Source: Papio anubis
Lineage: Eukaryota; Chordata; Mammalia; Primates; Cercopithecidae
Length of the DNA stretch: 64,000 bases
Assembly: GCF_008728515.1 (NCBI RefSeq)
Contig: NC_044991.1
Location: 38,768,968 to 38,832,967, forward strand
Direction of reading: 5' to 3'
Part shown: positions 1 through 11,710 of the stretch, in pieces
Layout: each line of letters opens with the position of its first letter
Numbering within the stretch: position 1 is the stretch's first letter
The notes under the pieces: generated by a model
Seen by the model: the letters and a program-made list of their open reading frames with translations, nothing else
Database searches by the model: none
What the model was told of the DNA's origin: nothing
Translations under genes and position numbers: made by a program

Positions 1-330
1 GGTTTCTCTTGGAAAAATCTGAAGACCAGGCAACTTGTGTCACTGTGGAGCTGCTCAGCGGTGCCCTCTTTAGATGGGATGTGCGTTCATCTGCTTACAT
101 GGGTCACCCACCTCTTCATTGCCCCCAACTCCTAAGGCCAAGAGTTAGATGCCATATACTACTCTCTTTCTGCTATTATTGTCTTAGACCCAACCACTCC
201 ACTTATTTATTCTATACAGCTGAGGTTTCCAGGAATATGCATTTGTGATCCCTGATCTAAAACAATTATATTAATTAGCATCAACCATGCTGAACACAAT
301 CAGTTGCCATCTCTTCCACATTTGACATGG
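1..330. other. Intronic sequence, nothing recognised
   Basis: No repeat or exon is recognised. The short reading frame at 9-248 has no family resemblance. Confidence 0.5.
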
Positions 331-334
331 TGCT

Positions 335-526
335 CTGGGGTTCTTAAACATTTTCTGTGCTATGCACCCCTTGACGCTCTGTGGATCCCTTTGCAGAATA
401 GTGTGTTAAAAGGCATAAAATAAATAACAGAATTACTAGGAAACTGATTTATTGAAATCTAGTTATCAAAACATTGAAAAATAGAGATTCATTAATATAT
501 GTGTTTCCTTATTAACAAGAGCCAGT
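335..526 (+). mobile_element. Old DNA transposon fragment, left part (hAT-like, family uncertain)
   Basis: The text around ctgtgctatgcacccctt, followed by an A/T-rich part with cataaaataaa, resembles a common mammalian non-autonomous DNA transposon that I cannot name with certainty. It is split by the Alu at 540-865, and its right part resumes at about 880. Confidence 0.45.
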
Positions 527-539
527 ACATTTCTTTATT

Positions 540-865
540 TTATTTTATTTTACTTTATTTGATTTTATTTATTTATTTTTTTTTGAGACGGAGTCTTGCT
601 CTGTCGCCCGGGCTGGAGTGCAGTGGCCGGATCTCAGTTCACTGCAAGCTCCGCCTCCCGGGTTTACACCATTCTCCTGCCTCAGCCTCCGGAGTAGCTG
701 GGACTACAGGCGCCCGCCACCTCGCCCAGCTAGTTTTTTGTATTTTTAGTAGAGACGGGGTTTCACCGTGTTAGCCAGGATGGTCTCGATCTCCTGACCT
801 TGTGATCTGCCCGTCTCGGCCTCCCAAAGTGCTGGGATTACAGGCATGAGCCACCGCGCCCGGCC
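540..865 (-). mobile_element. AluYR-like Alu, full length
   Basis: This is a complete Alu on the minus strand, with its tail seen as a T-rich stretch at 540-582. A perfect 13-bp target-site duplication, acatttctttatt, flanks it at 527-539 and 866-878. Divergence looks low. Bases such as gtggccggatctcag, cacctcgcccagctagtt and gcccgtctcggcc differ from human AluY and match what I recall of the AluYRa group restricted to Old World monkeys. It inserted into an older DNA transposon. Confidence 0.93.
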
Positions 866-879
866 ACATTTCTTTATTA

Positions 880-1120
880 TAAGAAGAGTTAGTCATTCAC
901 TCCGAAGTAGTGACGAATGAGAAGAGCTCTGAGATAACTGCGGTGACTGTAATCCAGCACGTGATTGCTCACATTTCTATCGGAGACAACATCACAGATA
1001 CAGCTGAAGTGACTATGGTTGTTGCCTCATGTATAATGAGACCAAATGCTAGATAAAACTGCTTGGTGAAAATAAAGATGTATATATTTTTTCTCATTCA
1101 TGCTCAGCCACCCCCTAATC
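880..1120 (+). mobile_element. Old DNA transposon fragment, right part
   Basis: This continues the element at 335-526 beyond the inserted Alu: gagacaacatcacagatac, ttgttgcctcatgtataat and gtgaaaataaagatgta follow in the order expected for the same family. The name is uncertain. Confidence 0.45.
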
Positions 1121-1529
1121 TAGTTTTCAGAGATGGAAGCCCTGAGGTACTACTCCTTTTTAGTTCCTGGCATTTGGTCATCTAATTGTCCTCTGGAGAA
1201 GGGGACAGGAGGAAATGGGCTCTCAGCCCATTCTGGCTATGTTGATACAAATTCAGGTGGAGGAGGTTAAACTAATGGCAAAAACACTGTTTGGGGTTAT
1301 CTGTAGATTTTGATTAAGAGTGCTGTCTGTTAAATTCATTATCATAGAGAGAAACCTGGTTATATTTATAGTTTTGCAGGAAGAATTAAAGTGGCTCACA
1401 ATATTAATTCTGTTATCTCAGACTGGTGAGTGCGGAACTGGAGTCATTTCTGTGAGGACTGAATAGACACTCTCCCCACAGCTAAGTGTGTGCCTCCTGC
1501 TGCTTATCCCAAAACACATGGGCACAGTG

Positions 1530-1650
1530 GTGTCGGCATCGCCCGGGAGCTGGTTAGAAAAGCAACTCTTAGGCCTCCCTCCAGACCTGCTGCATCAGAA
1601 CCTGCAGGCCACCAACGTGCCCAGGTGGCTCAGGTGCTTATTGTAGTGTG
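1530..1650 (-). mobile_element. MER5-like DNA transposon fragment
   Basis: The segment with cccgggagctggttagaaa, cagacctgctgcatcagaac and cccaggtggc is the reverse complement of the hAT-Charlie MER5A/B body. It is strongly diverged. Confidence 0.6.
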
Positions 1651-1654
1651 AGTC

Positions 1655-3875
1655 CTGCTCGCTTAGAGAACAGAGAATTCAGGGTCTGAGTCACACCCAT
1701 GAAACTGGAAATGCAAAGAGTGAGAGGCTGAGGAGGAGGTCCATGGCCCTCCCCATGAGAAGTGGGATCTGGACGCGATGCAGCAGGCACAGGGAGTCAT
1801 CTGGGACCTTTGGGACACCTTGTGACTCCTTGCACGGGCTGAAGTTGCAAGTTAGAAGCACCACTTGCACGGGGCTTCATATTTCATCTATTTTGAGCAG
1901 CAACCCTGTTGAAGATGCGGGGGGAAATCATCCTTTTGTACAATGGATAGAACCATGTTAGAAAATTCCTGCTCCCCTCAACCCTTCCTATTCCTTCCAC
2001 TCAAAAGACGGTATAAAGAACTCCAAACCAGAGGGGTGCTGAATTTATCTTAAAATGTATACCTGCCAGATTAGTAGCTAGATCTATGTGGGGAGCAAAT
2101 ATTTATTTCCTTGTTTTATGAATTACAAAACCTAAGAGCAATCTCTAGCTTGAGGAATCCTTTTGGCATCCTGATCTGAATACACCATCATAGTACTTGG
2201 TCTCCAAAATAGCGTGGAGTTCACTCAACATTACATTTTGAAGTGCTGACAAAAATGGAAGTGAATATATACCAGGTGAGTTCAGAAATCAGACAGCTAA
2301 GACTATGCATTTGAGTTTAAGCTTTTGGAAGTAAGACCCTGCCTAAAATTACATACATCATTACACTAGCATTTGACATCTATAATATTATCAGAATGCA
2401 GAAGCTGATATTTTTCATGGTGTTAGGAGAGCCAGTAATAGAATCACATGGGACAGATGCTCCATTTTTCTCTCATCCCTCTAAAAATCAAAATGCTAAA
2501 AACAAAGAGAATAGAAAGACAGAAGAGTCAGCTATTTTTCAATTCACAGGCTTGGACGTGGATTTAGAAGTTTCTGGTTCATATCTGGAAGGATCCAAGG
2601 TTTTCTGGTTTCATCAATTAACAACCAAGAAGAAAAGTTGATTGTGCTTTTAAAATTAAGATTTCTACCTGGTGTTTGGCAGTGAAGGGGACTTTCACAG
2701 TATCAGGAGCTATTCTGGCTTAAAATGGAGCATGTGTTTAAAAATGTGGGTGACTCCTCCCAACCCCCCAAGTAAAACCCTTCTGCATATTTGGTGTGAG
2801 CTCTAGGTTGGAAGGGAAACACCTGTCCCCCTCAGATGCAGATGCCGGCCACCCTCTTCTCTTAGGGGCGAACAGTGATATTTTTATACTAAAGGATATT
2901 GATTGCTAGGACTGTGTGGCTCATCTGGCCCCAGCTGATCTTCAGATGATCTATTTTAAGTAATTTCTATGACTCAGGGTAGGGAAAGCAGGTGACACTC
3001 ATGAATCAATTCTGCAACCAGGGCAAATTGAACACAAGAACATTTCTTTAATGTGTGCTTGAAAGATATTTCCCCCCTGAATTAAAGAAATTGAGAATTA
3101 AAACAAAGTACCACATCAATAACACATCTAGGTTTGATCTGTGTTGGACAATAAAGAAGAGAGCTGAGGGAATTGGGTGACTAAGGCAGTCAATAAGTCA
3201 ACCAGCCAACAAAGAACCCTTCCTTAAGGAGCTGAATATTTTTTAGCCAAAAACATAGGGGAAGATTGTGTTATCAAAGTATTTATGTGGATTTTCAGTT
3301 TGCAAATGAAGACCATCTAAGCAGAGTGCAGTTAGCACCTTAGCTGTTCACGGGATCAGAAAGGTAATCAATTTGCAGCCCGGAAGTACAGTGATAAAAA
3401 TATGTGCTTATATTGTGCAGAGAAGGCTGAGACAAGGGAGAATGGGTTCCATCTGCAGCCTCATCTCCTTCCTTTATTTTCCTCCATATTTCAGGGTGTG
3501 TCTGTAGGGCCTGGAAGCCTGAGTTTCTCTTCACCTTCACCCTTCCTGTACCGTGTGATCAAGAGTGCTGCCTATGCACTTCCTTATTTCACTTTTCCAC
3601 CTGGAATGGTAATATTTACCCATACCAGATGCTCAGCAATGTGTAAGAATCCATGCAAAAACGTATGAGAAGATTCTAAGATTTCAGAATGAAAGGATTA
3701 CTGTGCATATACACATAAGGGACAGCGAACATTTGCAAATAGTGGCCTTGACTACAGCACCTTATCTCATTCCTAGGGAAGAAAAGACCCCCCTTGAATG
3801 ATTTGGGGCTGTCAGGAACCTCTTGTTTTCCAGGAGGTCATGGCCTGTGCTGAAGCCTCTCCCTGCAAAAGCCAA
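1655..3875. other. Intronic sequence, nothing recognised
   Basis: About 2.2 kb without a repeat I can name and without coding signals. Short open frames at 2396-2641 and 3402-3668 have no splice context or family resemblance. Confidence 0.5.
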
Positions 3876-3877
3876 CA

Positions 3878-4075
3878 TTTAACAATTGGTTCTTAAGTGT
3901 CAAACACTGTGCTCAGCACTTTACATGCCTTTGTTTTTCTTGCAAACTTTTAATATTCCCATTTCACAGATAAGAAAACTAAGGCTTGGTGAGGTTCATA
4001 GTTTGAAAGTGATAGGACTACATTTTGAGCTCGGTCTGAATTACTGCAGAGTGCACATGGTTAGCCCCTTGTTGA
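3878..4075 (+). mobile_element. MIR SINE
   Basis: MIR core in sense orientation: cactgtgctcagcactttac, then cccatttcacagataagaaa and an altered gaggctcagtgaggtt part. Old and diverged. Confidence 0.75.
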
Positions 4076-4184
4076 GGTAAGACCCTAACTTACATCATTG
4101 TAAGAATGACCTGGGTCTCTTTGATAAGTACAGATTCCCGGGCCCACCTACCCCAGACCTTCTGAATCAAACTGTTTCAGGGAG

Positions 4185-4345
4185 GCCCTGGTTTTCAACT
4201 TTGGCTGTACATTGGAATCACCTAGAAGCTTTATGAAATACTCATGCCTGGGTCCTACCCCCGGAGATTCTGATTTAGCTGAGCTGTGCTGTGGCCCAGC
4301 CACTGGGGTTTTTAAAATACCCCCAAGTAATTCTAACATGAGATG
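4185..4345 (+). mobile_element. MER5A-like DNA transposon
   Basis: Near-complete non-autonomous hAT-Charlie element: tggttttcaactttggctg at the start, ggaatcacctagaagcttt, gggtcctacccccggagatt, and gagaccact at the end. Confidence 0.75.
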
Positions 4346-4364
4346 GGGACTGAGACCACTGCTC

Positions 4365-5270
4365 CCTCCTGCTACACTCTGTGAGGCTAATAGATATGAG
4401 ACAATAAAAAAATGAGAAATACCCTAACAATCCCCAGTCCCACACAACAGTGAAGAAAGCCCCATCTATGTGGATGAGATTTCGAGAAGTCACAGTGCAT
4501 TTTGTACATGCTTCAGGATTATCTCAGAGTCCACACATCAGCAGCACTGCTATCCATCACCCTGCCTCTAAGGCAGATCTGTTTTAATATCCCTTTTATG
4601 TTTATAATAAAAATTTACTTTGAGAGGTCCATCAGCATAAAACAAGATGTGTGGAATTGCTGGGTTTAATTTTATAGCTGGGAAGACTCAGAGGCTTGGG
4701 GCTGAAATCGTCTGAAGGTTTGTTTGCCAGAATGACGACGGGTAGCTGACACTGACTGTGGACAGGGATCTCAGATGGGTCTACGGGCCGAAGTTGCGGC
4801 CAGGGTTTCCTTACAGTAGGGCAGCCTCGGGGTAGTCAGACAACTTAAATGGGGGCTCAGGCTCCAAATGCAAGTGTCCCAAGAGGACAGGCAGAAGCCA
4901 TATAGTCTTTTATGGTGTGGCCTTAAGGGTCAGATAGTCAGTCTCACTTTGTATCTGATGCACAAGACTGGTAAAATCTAATTACCGGCCTTTAAAAACT
5001 GAATAGAAGTACTGGCAAGAAAATGTAAATATGTTTTCCTTCAAAAGAAACAAACACCTAACATAATAAAATATTTAAGTCAAATTTCCTAAGGGTGCAT
5101 TTGGTTGCAAAAATCACACACCCATACAAATTATATCTCCAATCTTGGGAGACAAAAGGGTCATAAACTGAGTTTTCATCAATTTCTTCCTATTTCAATC
5201 TGATTTTAACTTAAAAGTTCAGTGATAATTGTAGGTTTTGTATGACACAAAAATAAAAATATATATATAT
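4365..5270. other. Intronic sequence, nothing recognised
   Basis: No repeat family or exon is recognised; a short (TA)n run precedes the Alu at about 5262-5271. Confidence 0.5.
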
Positions 5271-5271
5271 T

Positions 5272-5545
5272 TTCTGAAACAGATTCTCGCTGTGTCATCT
5301 AGGCTGGAGTGTAGTGGCGTGATCTCAGCTCACTGCAACCTTCGCCTCCTGGGTTGAAGTGATTCTCCTGCCTCAGACTCCCGAGTAGCTGGGATTACAG
5401 GCACCCGCCACCACACCTGGCTAGTTTTTGTCTTTTTAGTAGAGATGGGGTTTCACCATGTTGGGCAGGCTGGCCTTGAACTCCTGACCTCAAGTGATCC
5501 GCCCTCCTTGGCCTCCCAAAGTGCTAGAATTACAGTTGTGACAAG
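5272..5545 (-). mobile_element. Alu, lacking its extreme 5' end
   Basis: Minus-strand Alu from the gattctcgctgtgtcatc part to gtgctagaattacag. The final gtgagccaccgcgcccggcc part is missing, so the copy is truncated by about 20 bp at its 5' end. The L1 insertion begins about 30 bp further on. Confidence 0.9.
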
Positions 5546-5574
5546 AATATTTTTATTTAAAAATGATATTGATG

Positions 5575-6488
5575 TCCTTTGTGGGGACATAGACGAAGCT
5601 GGAAACCATCATTCTCAGCAAACTGTCGCAAGGACAAAAAACCAAACACCGCATGTTCTCACTCATAGGTGGGAATTGAACAGTGAGAACACTTGGACAC
5701 AGGAAGGGGAACATCACACACCAGGGCCTGTTGTGGGGTGGGGGGAGGGGGGAGGGATAGCATTAGGAGATATACCTAATGTAAATGATGAGTTAATGGG
5801 TGCAGCACATCAACATGGCACATGTATACATATGTAACAAACCTGCATGTTGTGCACAGGTACCCTAGAACTTAAAGTATAATAATAACAAAACAAAACA
5901 ACAACAACAAAAGAAAACAATACTACCTATACTGTACTTTCAATCCTCATACTACTAGTACTTCCTATGACCAGCTTCTCTTCTTCCAACAGATCCTTAG
6001 GAAGAATCGTACAATGCCTAGCTGACTTAGTTGTGAGATCACTTGAAAGCTGAAAGACTGCTGTTACTCCAACTGAGGAAATTTACAGATCTTTGTGGAT
6101 CCTGTCACAAAGGTTAGAATCTTTCCCTGAGGTCAGGAGTTGGAGACCAGCCTGGCCAACGCGGCGAAACTCCATCTCCTCTGAAACTATAAATATTAGC
6201 TGGGCGTGGTGGTGGGCGCTTTTAGCCCCAGCTACTCGAGGGGCTGAAACAGGAGAATCACTTGAACCCTGGTAGTGGAGATGGCAGTGAGCAGAGATGG
6301 CACCACTGCACTCCAGCCTGGATGACAGAGTGAGATTCCGTCTCATTAAAAAAAAAAAAAAAAGATTAGAATCTTTAAGGACTGGCGAATTAAGTCCTGT
6401 TTTCTGCTTCATTTTTGCCACAGATCTGGACTCTGTTCAGATTATGAGAAAGCTTTCAAGTAATAAAACTCTGAATATCTTAAGGGAA
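5575..6488 (+). mobile_element. 5'-truncated L1 tail with probable 3' transduction
   Basis: L1PA/PB-type 3' end at 5575-5927: gtggggacatagacgaagct, the G-rich ggggtggggggagggg run, and gcacatgtatacatatgtaa, ending in an A-rich tract. It is not flanked by a duplication at the A-rich tract. Instead the 16-bp sequence aaaaatgatattgatg at 5559-5574 recurs exactly at 6489-6504, after an AATAAA at 6462-6467 and a short A run. The first copy is preceded by ttt, giving the L1 endonuclease TT|AAAA pattern. The insertion therefore probably ends at 6488 and carries about 560 bp of non-L1 sequence, including a later Alu. Confidence 0.8.
6125..6360 (+). mobile_element. 5'-truncated Alu
   Basis: Plus-strand Alu starting inside the left monomer (cctgaggtcaggagttgg) and ending in an A run. 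A 16-bp target-site duplication with one mismatch flanks it: aaaggttagaatcttt at 6109-6124 and aaagattagaatcttt at 6361-6376. It lies within the inferred L1-transduced segment. Confidence 0.9.
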
Positions 6489-6504
6489 AAAAATGATATT
6501 GATG

Positions 6505-6740
6505 ATTATGGTTAAAAAAATCAAGCAGGACAACTGAGTATAAAATAAAAGTAAAAAATATCTGGCCCCTCCTTGCCTCACCCCAGCCTTCCTCACTGGG
6601 GTCAGCATTCTTAAAATTTCTGCTTGTCCTTATTTCAGGTGTCAATAAACTAACCCTAGTATTTTGCTTCTACTTCTTATCTTGTTTTCTATTGATGTCT
6701 TGTTAGAAAAGACAAAAAAAAAAATGACACACTTGTGCCT
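6505..6740. other. Intronic sequence, nothing recognised
   Basis: No repeat or exon recognised. Confidence 0.5.
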
Positions 6741-6925
6741 GCATTACTGCTACTACTTGTCTGGCCTTGAGCAAGCTATTAATTATGTCTCTGTGCCTCT
6801 CTTTCCTCATCTTCAAAATAGGGATAATAATAGCACCCCCTTAAGGTCTTTATGAGGATCAAATGCACTGACATATGTAACAGATTTAGAACACTGCCTG
6901 GCGTGTAATAAAGTTTATATGATAA
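6741..6925 (-). mobile_element. MIR SINE, antisense
   Basis: Reverse-complement MIR: gtgcctctctttcctcatct, caaaatagggataataatag, then aacactgcctggcgtgtaa. Confidence 0.8.
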
Positions 6926-7265
6926 GTGACAGCTGCTCTCATTGCTTCTCCTCTCCCTCACCCCACTCCTCCTTTCTTGGGTATTTGAAATTGACTTCCT
7001 CAAGTGGTTATCTTAAGGACTTTATTCCCATATTAAATAAAATTAAATTGCACACATTACAAAATTAAATAATACTTAAGGGTTGATAATGAAAAACAAC
7101 TGTTCCTTATCTCATCCCTCCTATATCGCAGCAGTATGCACTTTTATTTATTTTCATTTTGGGGTCTTTGAGTTCTTATTTATATAATGCCAAATAAAAA
7201 GAATCATAATAGGCCTTTCTAGATTTATCTACTTTTAGTATCATCTATTGAATCCTACTCTGAAA
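6926..7265. other. A/T-rich intronic sequence, nothing recognised
   Basis: No family recognised. Confidence 0.45.
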
Positions 7266-7267
7266 AA

Positions 7268-7530
7268 TAAGCCATCATCCTCAGCAAACTAACACAGGAA
7301 CAGAAAACCAAACACTGCGTGTTCTCACTCCTAAGTGGGAGTTGAACAGTGAGAACACATGGGCACAGTGAGAGGAATATCACACACCGGGGTCTGTCAG
7401 GGAGTGGGAGGTGAGGGGAGGGAACTTAGAGGAAGGGTCTATAGGTGCAGCAAACCACCACAGCACGCTTACGCCTATGTAACAAACCTGCACGTTCTGC
7501 ACATGTAAATAAAATAAAAAGAAAAATGAA
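7268..7530 (+). mobile_element. 5'-truncated L1 3' end (L1PB-like)
   Basis: The L1 tail runs from ccatcatcctcagcaaacta through cactgcgtgttctcactcct to cctgcacgttctgcacatg and an A-rich end. It is more diverged than the copy at 5575. Flanking gaaaaat at 7260-7266 and again near 7521 may be a short target duplication. Confidence 0.85.
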
Positions 7531-8165
7531 GATTTAGCTAATTTATATTATGCACTACATTCTCTTATACTCCTAATCTATTTGATAGTTATAATTATTA
7601 GGGTTACTATCTTTGAAGCTTTCTCCTCTGTATCACATACCATTAGCTTTCAGGAGTATCTTTTGATTCCATATTAGGTAGAACAAAAATGTTCACATTC
7701 TTATCTAGCCACCTCCTCTCTTCATCTTCGCTCTTAATCTTTTCTTAGATATAACTTGATTCTTACACTGTCAACATTGAAAACATTTACATTCCAATCC
7801 GTCATCCTCTTTCAGTTGTCTATGCCTTATCTAAGGATTGGCTTTAAATGTGGATTAAACAATAAATAGCAGTTATATTATTGCTACTAGTAAGCGAATA
7901 TTGCTCACAGTGGAGCCAAATAGTGTGCTAGGAACATATTTTTTTTGTATGGATTCAACATGCTGGCCTACTCCCTATTCAAAAGATTATGTTCTTATGT
8001 TAAGATAAAACAGAACCTGTTATCTGAAACATCATCTTTAAAAAAATATTCTGTATGTCTCTCAAGTCTCTATTTTGGTCATCACCATATCAATTCCACT
8101 ATTTTGGTCCTTTTCGTGATATTTTACATTTTGGAAGTCACACTTAAACATTTTAAGAACAATTT
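7531..8165. other. A/T-rich intronic sequence, nothing recognised
   Basis: No gene or named repeat found. Confidence 0.45.
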
Positions 8166-8459
8166 TTTTTTTTTTTGAGACAGAGTCTCACTCTATTGTC
8201 CAGGCTGGAGTGCAGTGGTACGATCTCGGCTCACTGCAACCTTCGCCTCCTGGGTTCAAGTGATTCACCTGCCTCAGCTCCCCAAAAAGCTGGGATTATA
8301 GGCATGCACTGCCACATCTGGCTAATTTTTGTGTTTTCCTAGTAGAGACAGGGTTTTGCCATGTTGACTAGGCTGATCTTGAACTCCTGACCTCAGGTGA
8401 TCCACAGTCTCGGCTTCCCAAAGTGCTGGGATTACAGACGTGAGCCACCACGCCCAGCC
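8166..8459 (-). mobile_element. Alu (AluS-like), full length
   Basis: Complete minus-strand Alu with poly(T) at its left end and cacgcccagcc at its right. Target-site duplication aacaattt at 8158-8165 and 8460-8467. Confidence 0.93.
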
Positions 8460-8469
8460 AACAATTTCA

Positions 8470-9125
8470 TTTTTACTGCTTACTCCTTCTGCCGTCGTCG
8501 TCTTCTTTTTTTTTAAATAGCAGCTTATTCTTGTTTTATGGCTTCAATATCCCTGCGAAGCTCTGTGAGGATACTAATTAAAACTTTTAAGAAGTTGATT
8601 TCTATTACTGGAATTATCTTCGGTTACTTGGTAGACAGCTGCTCTGTTTACCCATTTTGGTCCTTCCTTTGGGAAGGATCCTTAGACGCCTTGTAGCCTG
8701 AGGAAGCCGCCTCATACATATGGATCAGTCCCGAGGATGAGTGATGTGGCAGCTAGCATGAGTTTTCTTTGCAGGTGTATAGGTCTATTTGCCCAAATTC
8801 CTCCAAACAGGAAGGCTGATTGCTGGCTCTGTGGAGGTAAATAGGATGTGTAGACTGGCAAGCTTCACTGTAAGGTGTGTGGTCAGTGTGGTAGGCTCAA
8901 AAGCCAAAATAAAGAAAAATGTAATACTTAAGTATGCTTGGCTCCTGGTTAGACCCCTGCAATATTGAACATTGTGAAAGTTCAAAGATACCCCTTTTTT
9001 CTCTCTCAGTTACAAACCTCTTTAGACATATCTTCATTTGCCTTAAAGAGCATCTTTCTGGTACTGTCTTGGGAAAGCCATTAGTCTGTCGATAGTGACG
9101 AACAAGGACCAACTGATCCATTTGC
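8470..9125. other. Intronic sequence, possibly old repeat
   Basis: No family could be named with confidence. The G/C-richer middle (8640-8760) has the look of an old interspersed repeat. Confidence 0.35.
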
Positions 9126-9127
9126 TC

Positions 9128-9700
9128 GATGGATGGAGGTTTTCAAATATGGCACACATTCTTTGACACTCCTCTCATCAAGAGTTGGGGATCTATGTCT
9201 CCTCCTCTTGAATAAAGGTGGACTTGTGGCTTTTTGACCAATAGAGCATGACAGAAGTGGTGTTATGTCACTCTTGAGGCTAGATCATAAAAGGCCTTGG
9301 GAGATCTTTCTTATTTTCTGGAACATTCACTCTCAGAGCCCTAAGCTGCCATGAAAGGAATCTGATAACCTGAGGCTGCCATGATGTAAGGAGGCCCCAG
9401 CCTCATAGAGTGAACATACAAAGGTGCTCCAGGTGATAGTCCTAGGGGAGCCCAGTCTTCAAGTCACCCCAATCCAGGTGCCAAACATGTGAGTGAAGAA
9501 TCTTCCAGATGATTCCAGCTCCAGCCATTCATGTCACTTCCAGCTATTCCCGTATTTCCAGTGGAACAGATGCCAGCCATCCCTACTATGATTTGTCCAA
9601 AGTCTTGTACCACAGAGTCACTGAGAAGAATTATGTGGTGGTTGTTTTACATCACTAAGTTTGGGGTTGCTAGTTACACAGCAATAGATACCTGAAGCAC
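9128..9700 (+). mobile_element. MLT1-like MaLR LTR
   Basis: A diverged LTR in plus orientation: ggctttttgaccaatagagc near the start, gctagatcataaaaggcctt, and the typical MaLR end with cactaagtttggggttgcta and cacagcaatagatacctg. The subfamily was not determined. Confidence 0.65.
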
Positions 9701-9704
9701 AAAG

Positions 9705-10260
9705 ATTTGTTTAATTAATTAATTAACCTGATTACTCCTTGTCCATCAACCTACTCACACACCAAATCTTCTAGGTCTGTGCTTTAAGTTCAGAGAGACC
9801 CTCTAGGATCCCCACTTCAGCTTTTTTCCTGTGTGTGTTTTAGTTTAAGGATTTTCATACTCCAGGTCAATATGACCACATTTTATTTCTGTTCTCTGGA
9901 AATTCATTAAAAATTCTAGACTAGCCTTTCTATGCATTCTTGCTATCTGGGCAGTGATGAACTCATCCTTCCCCTTTGTGTATCAGGCTGTTATTTCAAC
10001 GAGCTTGTAGACCAGGGAGGTAAGTGTCCATTCTGAGAACCAGCAGTGAGATTCTTCGCAGAAAGAGATAGATCCTCTACTCAAGTTGGGTACATTTCAC
10101 AGCCATCAGTGAGTTAGAAGTAGGCTGTGTCTATGACATAACATGTACAAATATGAAAAATGTAGTCAAATGTCTTTTTCCTAGACATACACACTGTGAA
10201 GATAATTAGATTAATTTTCTTCTATCTTGGTTGGATGATGTTTTATTTGTTGATTGGTTT
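9705..10260. other. Intronic sequence, nothing recognised
   Basis: No repeat or exon recognised apart from a short ttaattaattaattaa palindrome at about 9710-9726. Confidence 0.5.
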
Positions 10261-10264
10261 TTAA

Positions 10265-10700
10265 ATAAAATTTTTGCGGTATCATTTATAAGCAATAAAA
10301 TTTATGCATATAAGATGTTGTATGCCCCTGTAACCACCACCTCAGTCAAGACATAGAACATTTCTACCATGCAGAAAAGTGTCCCCGAGTGGCTTCCAGT
10401 CAATCACCTCATTTATCCCCACCCAGCTAACCACAGATTGGATTTCTATCACTGTAGATTAGTTTTCACTGTTCTAGAACTTCATATAAGTGGAATCATA
10501 TGGTATACTTTTGTGCTTGCTTCTTTCACTCCGCATATTTTTGAGCTTCATTTAAGTTGTGTGTATCAGCAATTTTTTCTTTTATTGTTGAACACTATTA
10601 GATTTGTTCATTGATTTCTCTACTGATAGATATTTGGGATATTATTGGTTTTGGGGTATGCTTTTTAAAGTTGATATAAACATTTTGGGACAAGCCTTTT
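10265..10700 (-). mobile_element. L1M 3' end, antisense
   Basis: Antisense L1 3' sequence: gtaaccaccacctcagtcaa, acttcatataagtggaatca, cttgcttctttcactccgca, then tgatagatatttgggatatt. The order matches the reverse complement of the ORF2 end plus 3' UTR of older L1M elements. No reading frame survives. Confidence 0.75.
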
Positions 10701-10704
10701 GATG

Positions 10705-11200
10705 AACACTGTAGAAGTGCTTCGGATCTATATATTTTAAAGCCCTTTGTTTCCTCCTTAAATGAACTAGAGTCTCCCCAGCAGAATTTCTGGTGGCAGC
10801 TGGGCAACCAGCATCTGTAAGTGAGAAGATGCTGGCTCCCAGGAGTGGGAGAGAACGAGCTAATCATATCAAAAGTGGTCTGTGAAAATCAAAGCCAGCA
10901 TTACTGCACTGGAAAAGTTGACTCAGGCATGCTTTGATAATAAGCATCTCAAAGAGATAGGCAGCTTCCCTTTAAGTAGCACATCAACACCACCACTATG
11001 GAGCACAAGCTGACAGTGCTTCCCCTTTGACTGCTGATGTCTCAGTATTTAGGAATGGCCATGCCTATAAAAATAAATGCTGAGTAGGGAACTTGAAAAG
11101 AAACAGAAGGCATAAGAATTTTTTTTTCTTAGAAACTTGAGAACTATTTTATGGCAGATATAGAAAGAGGTGGGAGGGGGTGTTGGACAACTTCCTTTAC
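10705..11200. other. Intronic sequence, nothing recognised
   Basis: No repeat or coding signal identified. Confidence 0.5.
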
Positions 11201-11204
11201 AAAC

Positions 11205-11320
11205 AATAATAGCAGCAGCATTTTTTTGAATATTTATGAATGCCAGGCATCATCCTTGGGACTTTCCTCTGCATGCTTTAATTAATTTAATTCTCACACA
11301 ACTCCTTAAGACGGGTGCTT
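11205..11320 (+). mobile_element. MIR SINE fragment
   Basis: Left part of a MIR: aatgccaggcatcatccttg, gcatgctttaattaatttaa and ttctcacacaactccttaag. Confidence 0.6.
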
Positions 11321-11324
11321 GTCA

Positions 11325-11710
11325 TGGGGGCATCTGTGCCTTTCCCCCAGCCCAATTCATGAGTTGTAGTCCTAACCCTCAGTACCTCAGAATGTGACTG
11401 TATTTGGAGATAGAGTCTTTAAAGAGGGAACTAACTTAAAACGAGGTCATTAGGTGGACCCTAATCCAATATGACTGGCATTCTTATAAGAATGAATTTG
11501 GACACAGATACGTACAAGGTGAAGAACATGTGAAGACACAGGGAGAAGACAGCTATCTACAAGGCAAGGAGGAGGTCTTCGGAAGAAATAAACTCTGCCA
11601 ATACACTGAGCTTGAACTTCTAGCTTTCAGAAATGTGAAAAAATAAATTTTCATTATTTAAACCACCCAGTTTGTGGTATTTTATTATGTCAGCCCTGGC
11701 TGACTAAGAA
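11325..11710 (+). mobile_element. MLT1-like MaLR LTR
   Basis: Near-complete MaLR LTR: gaatgtgactgtatttggag, ctaatccaatatgactggca, cttataagaatgaatttgga, then the polyadenylation region gtgaaaaaataaattttc and cagccctggctgactaag at the 3' end. Confidence 0.75.
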
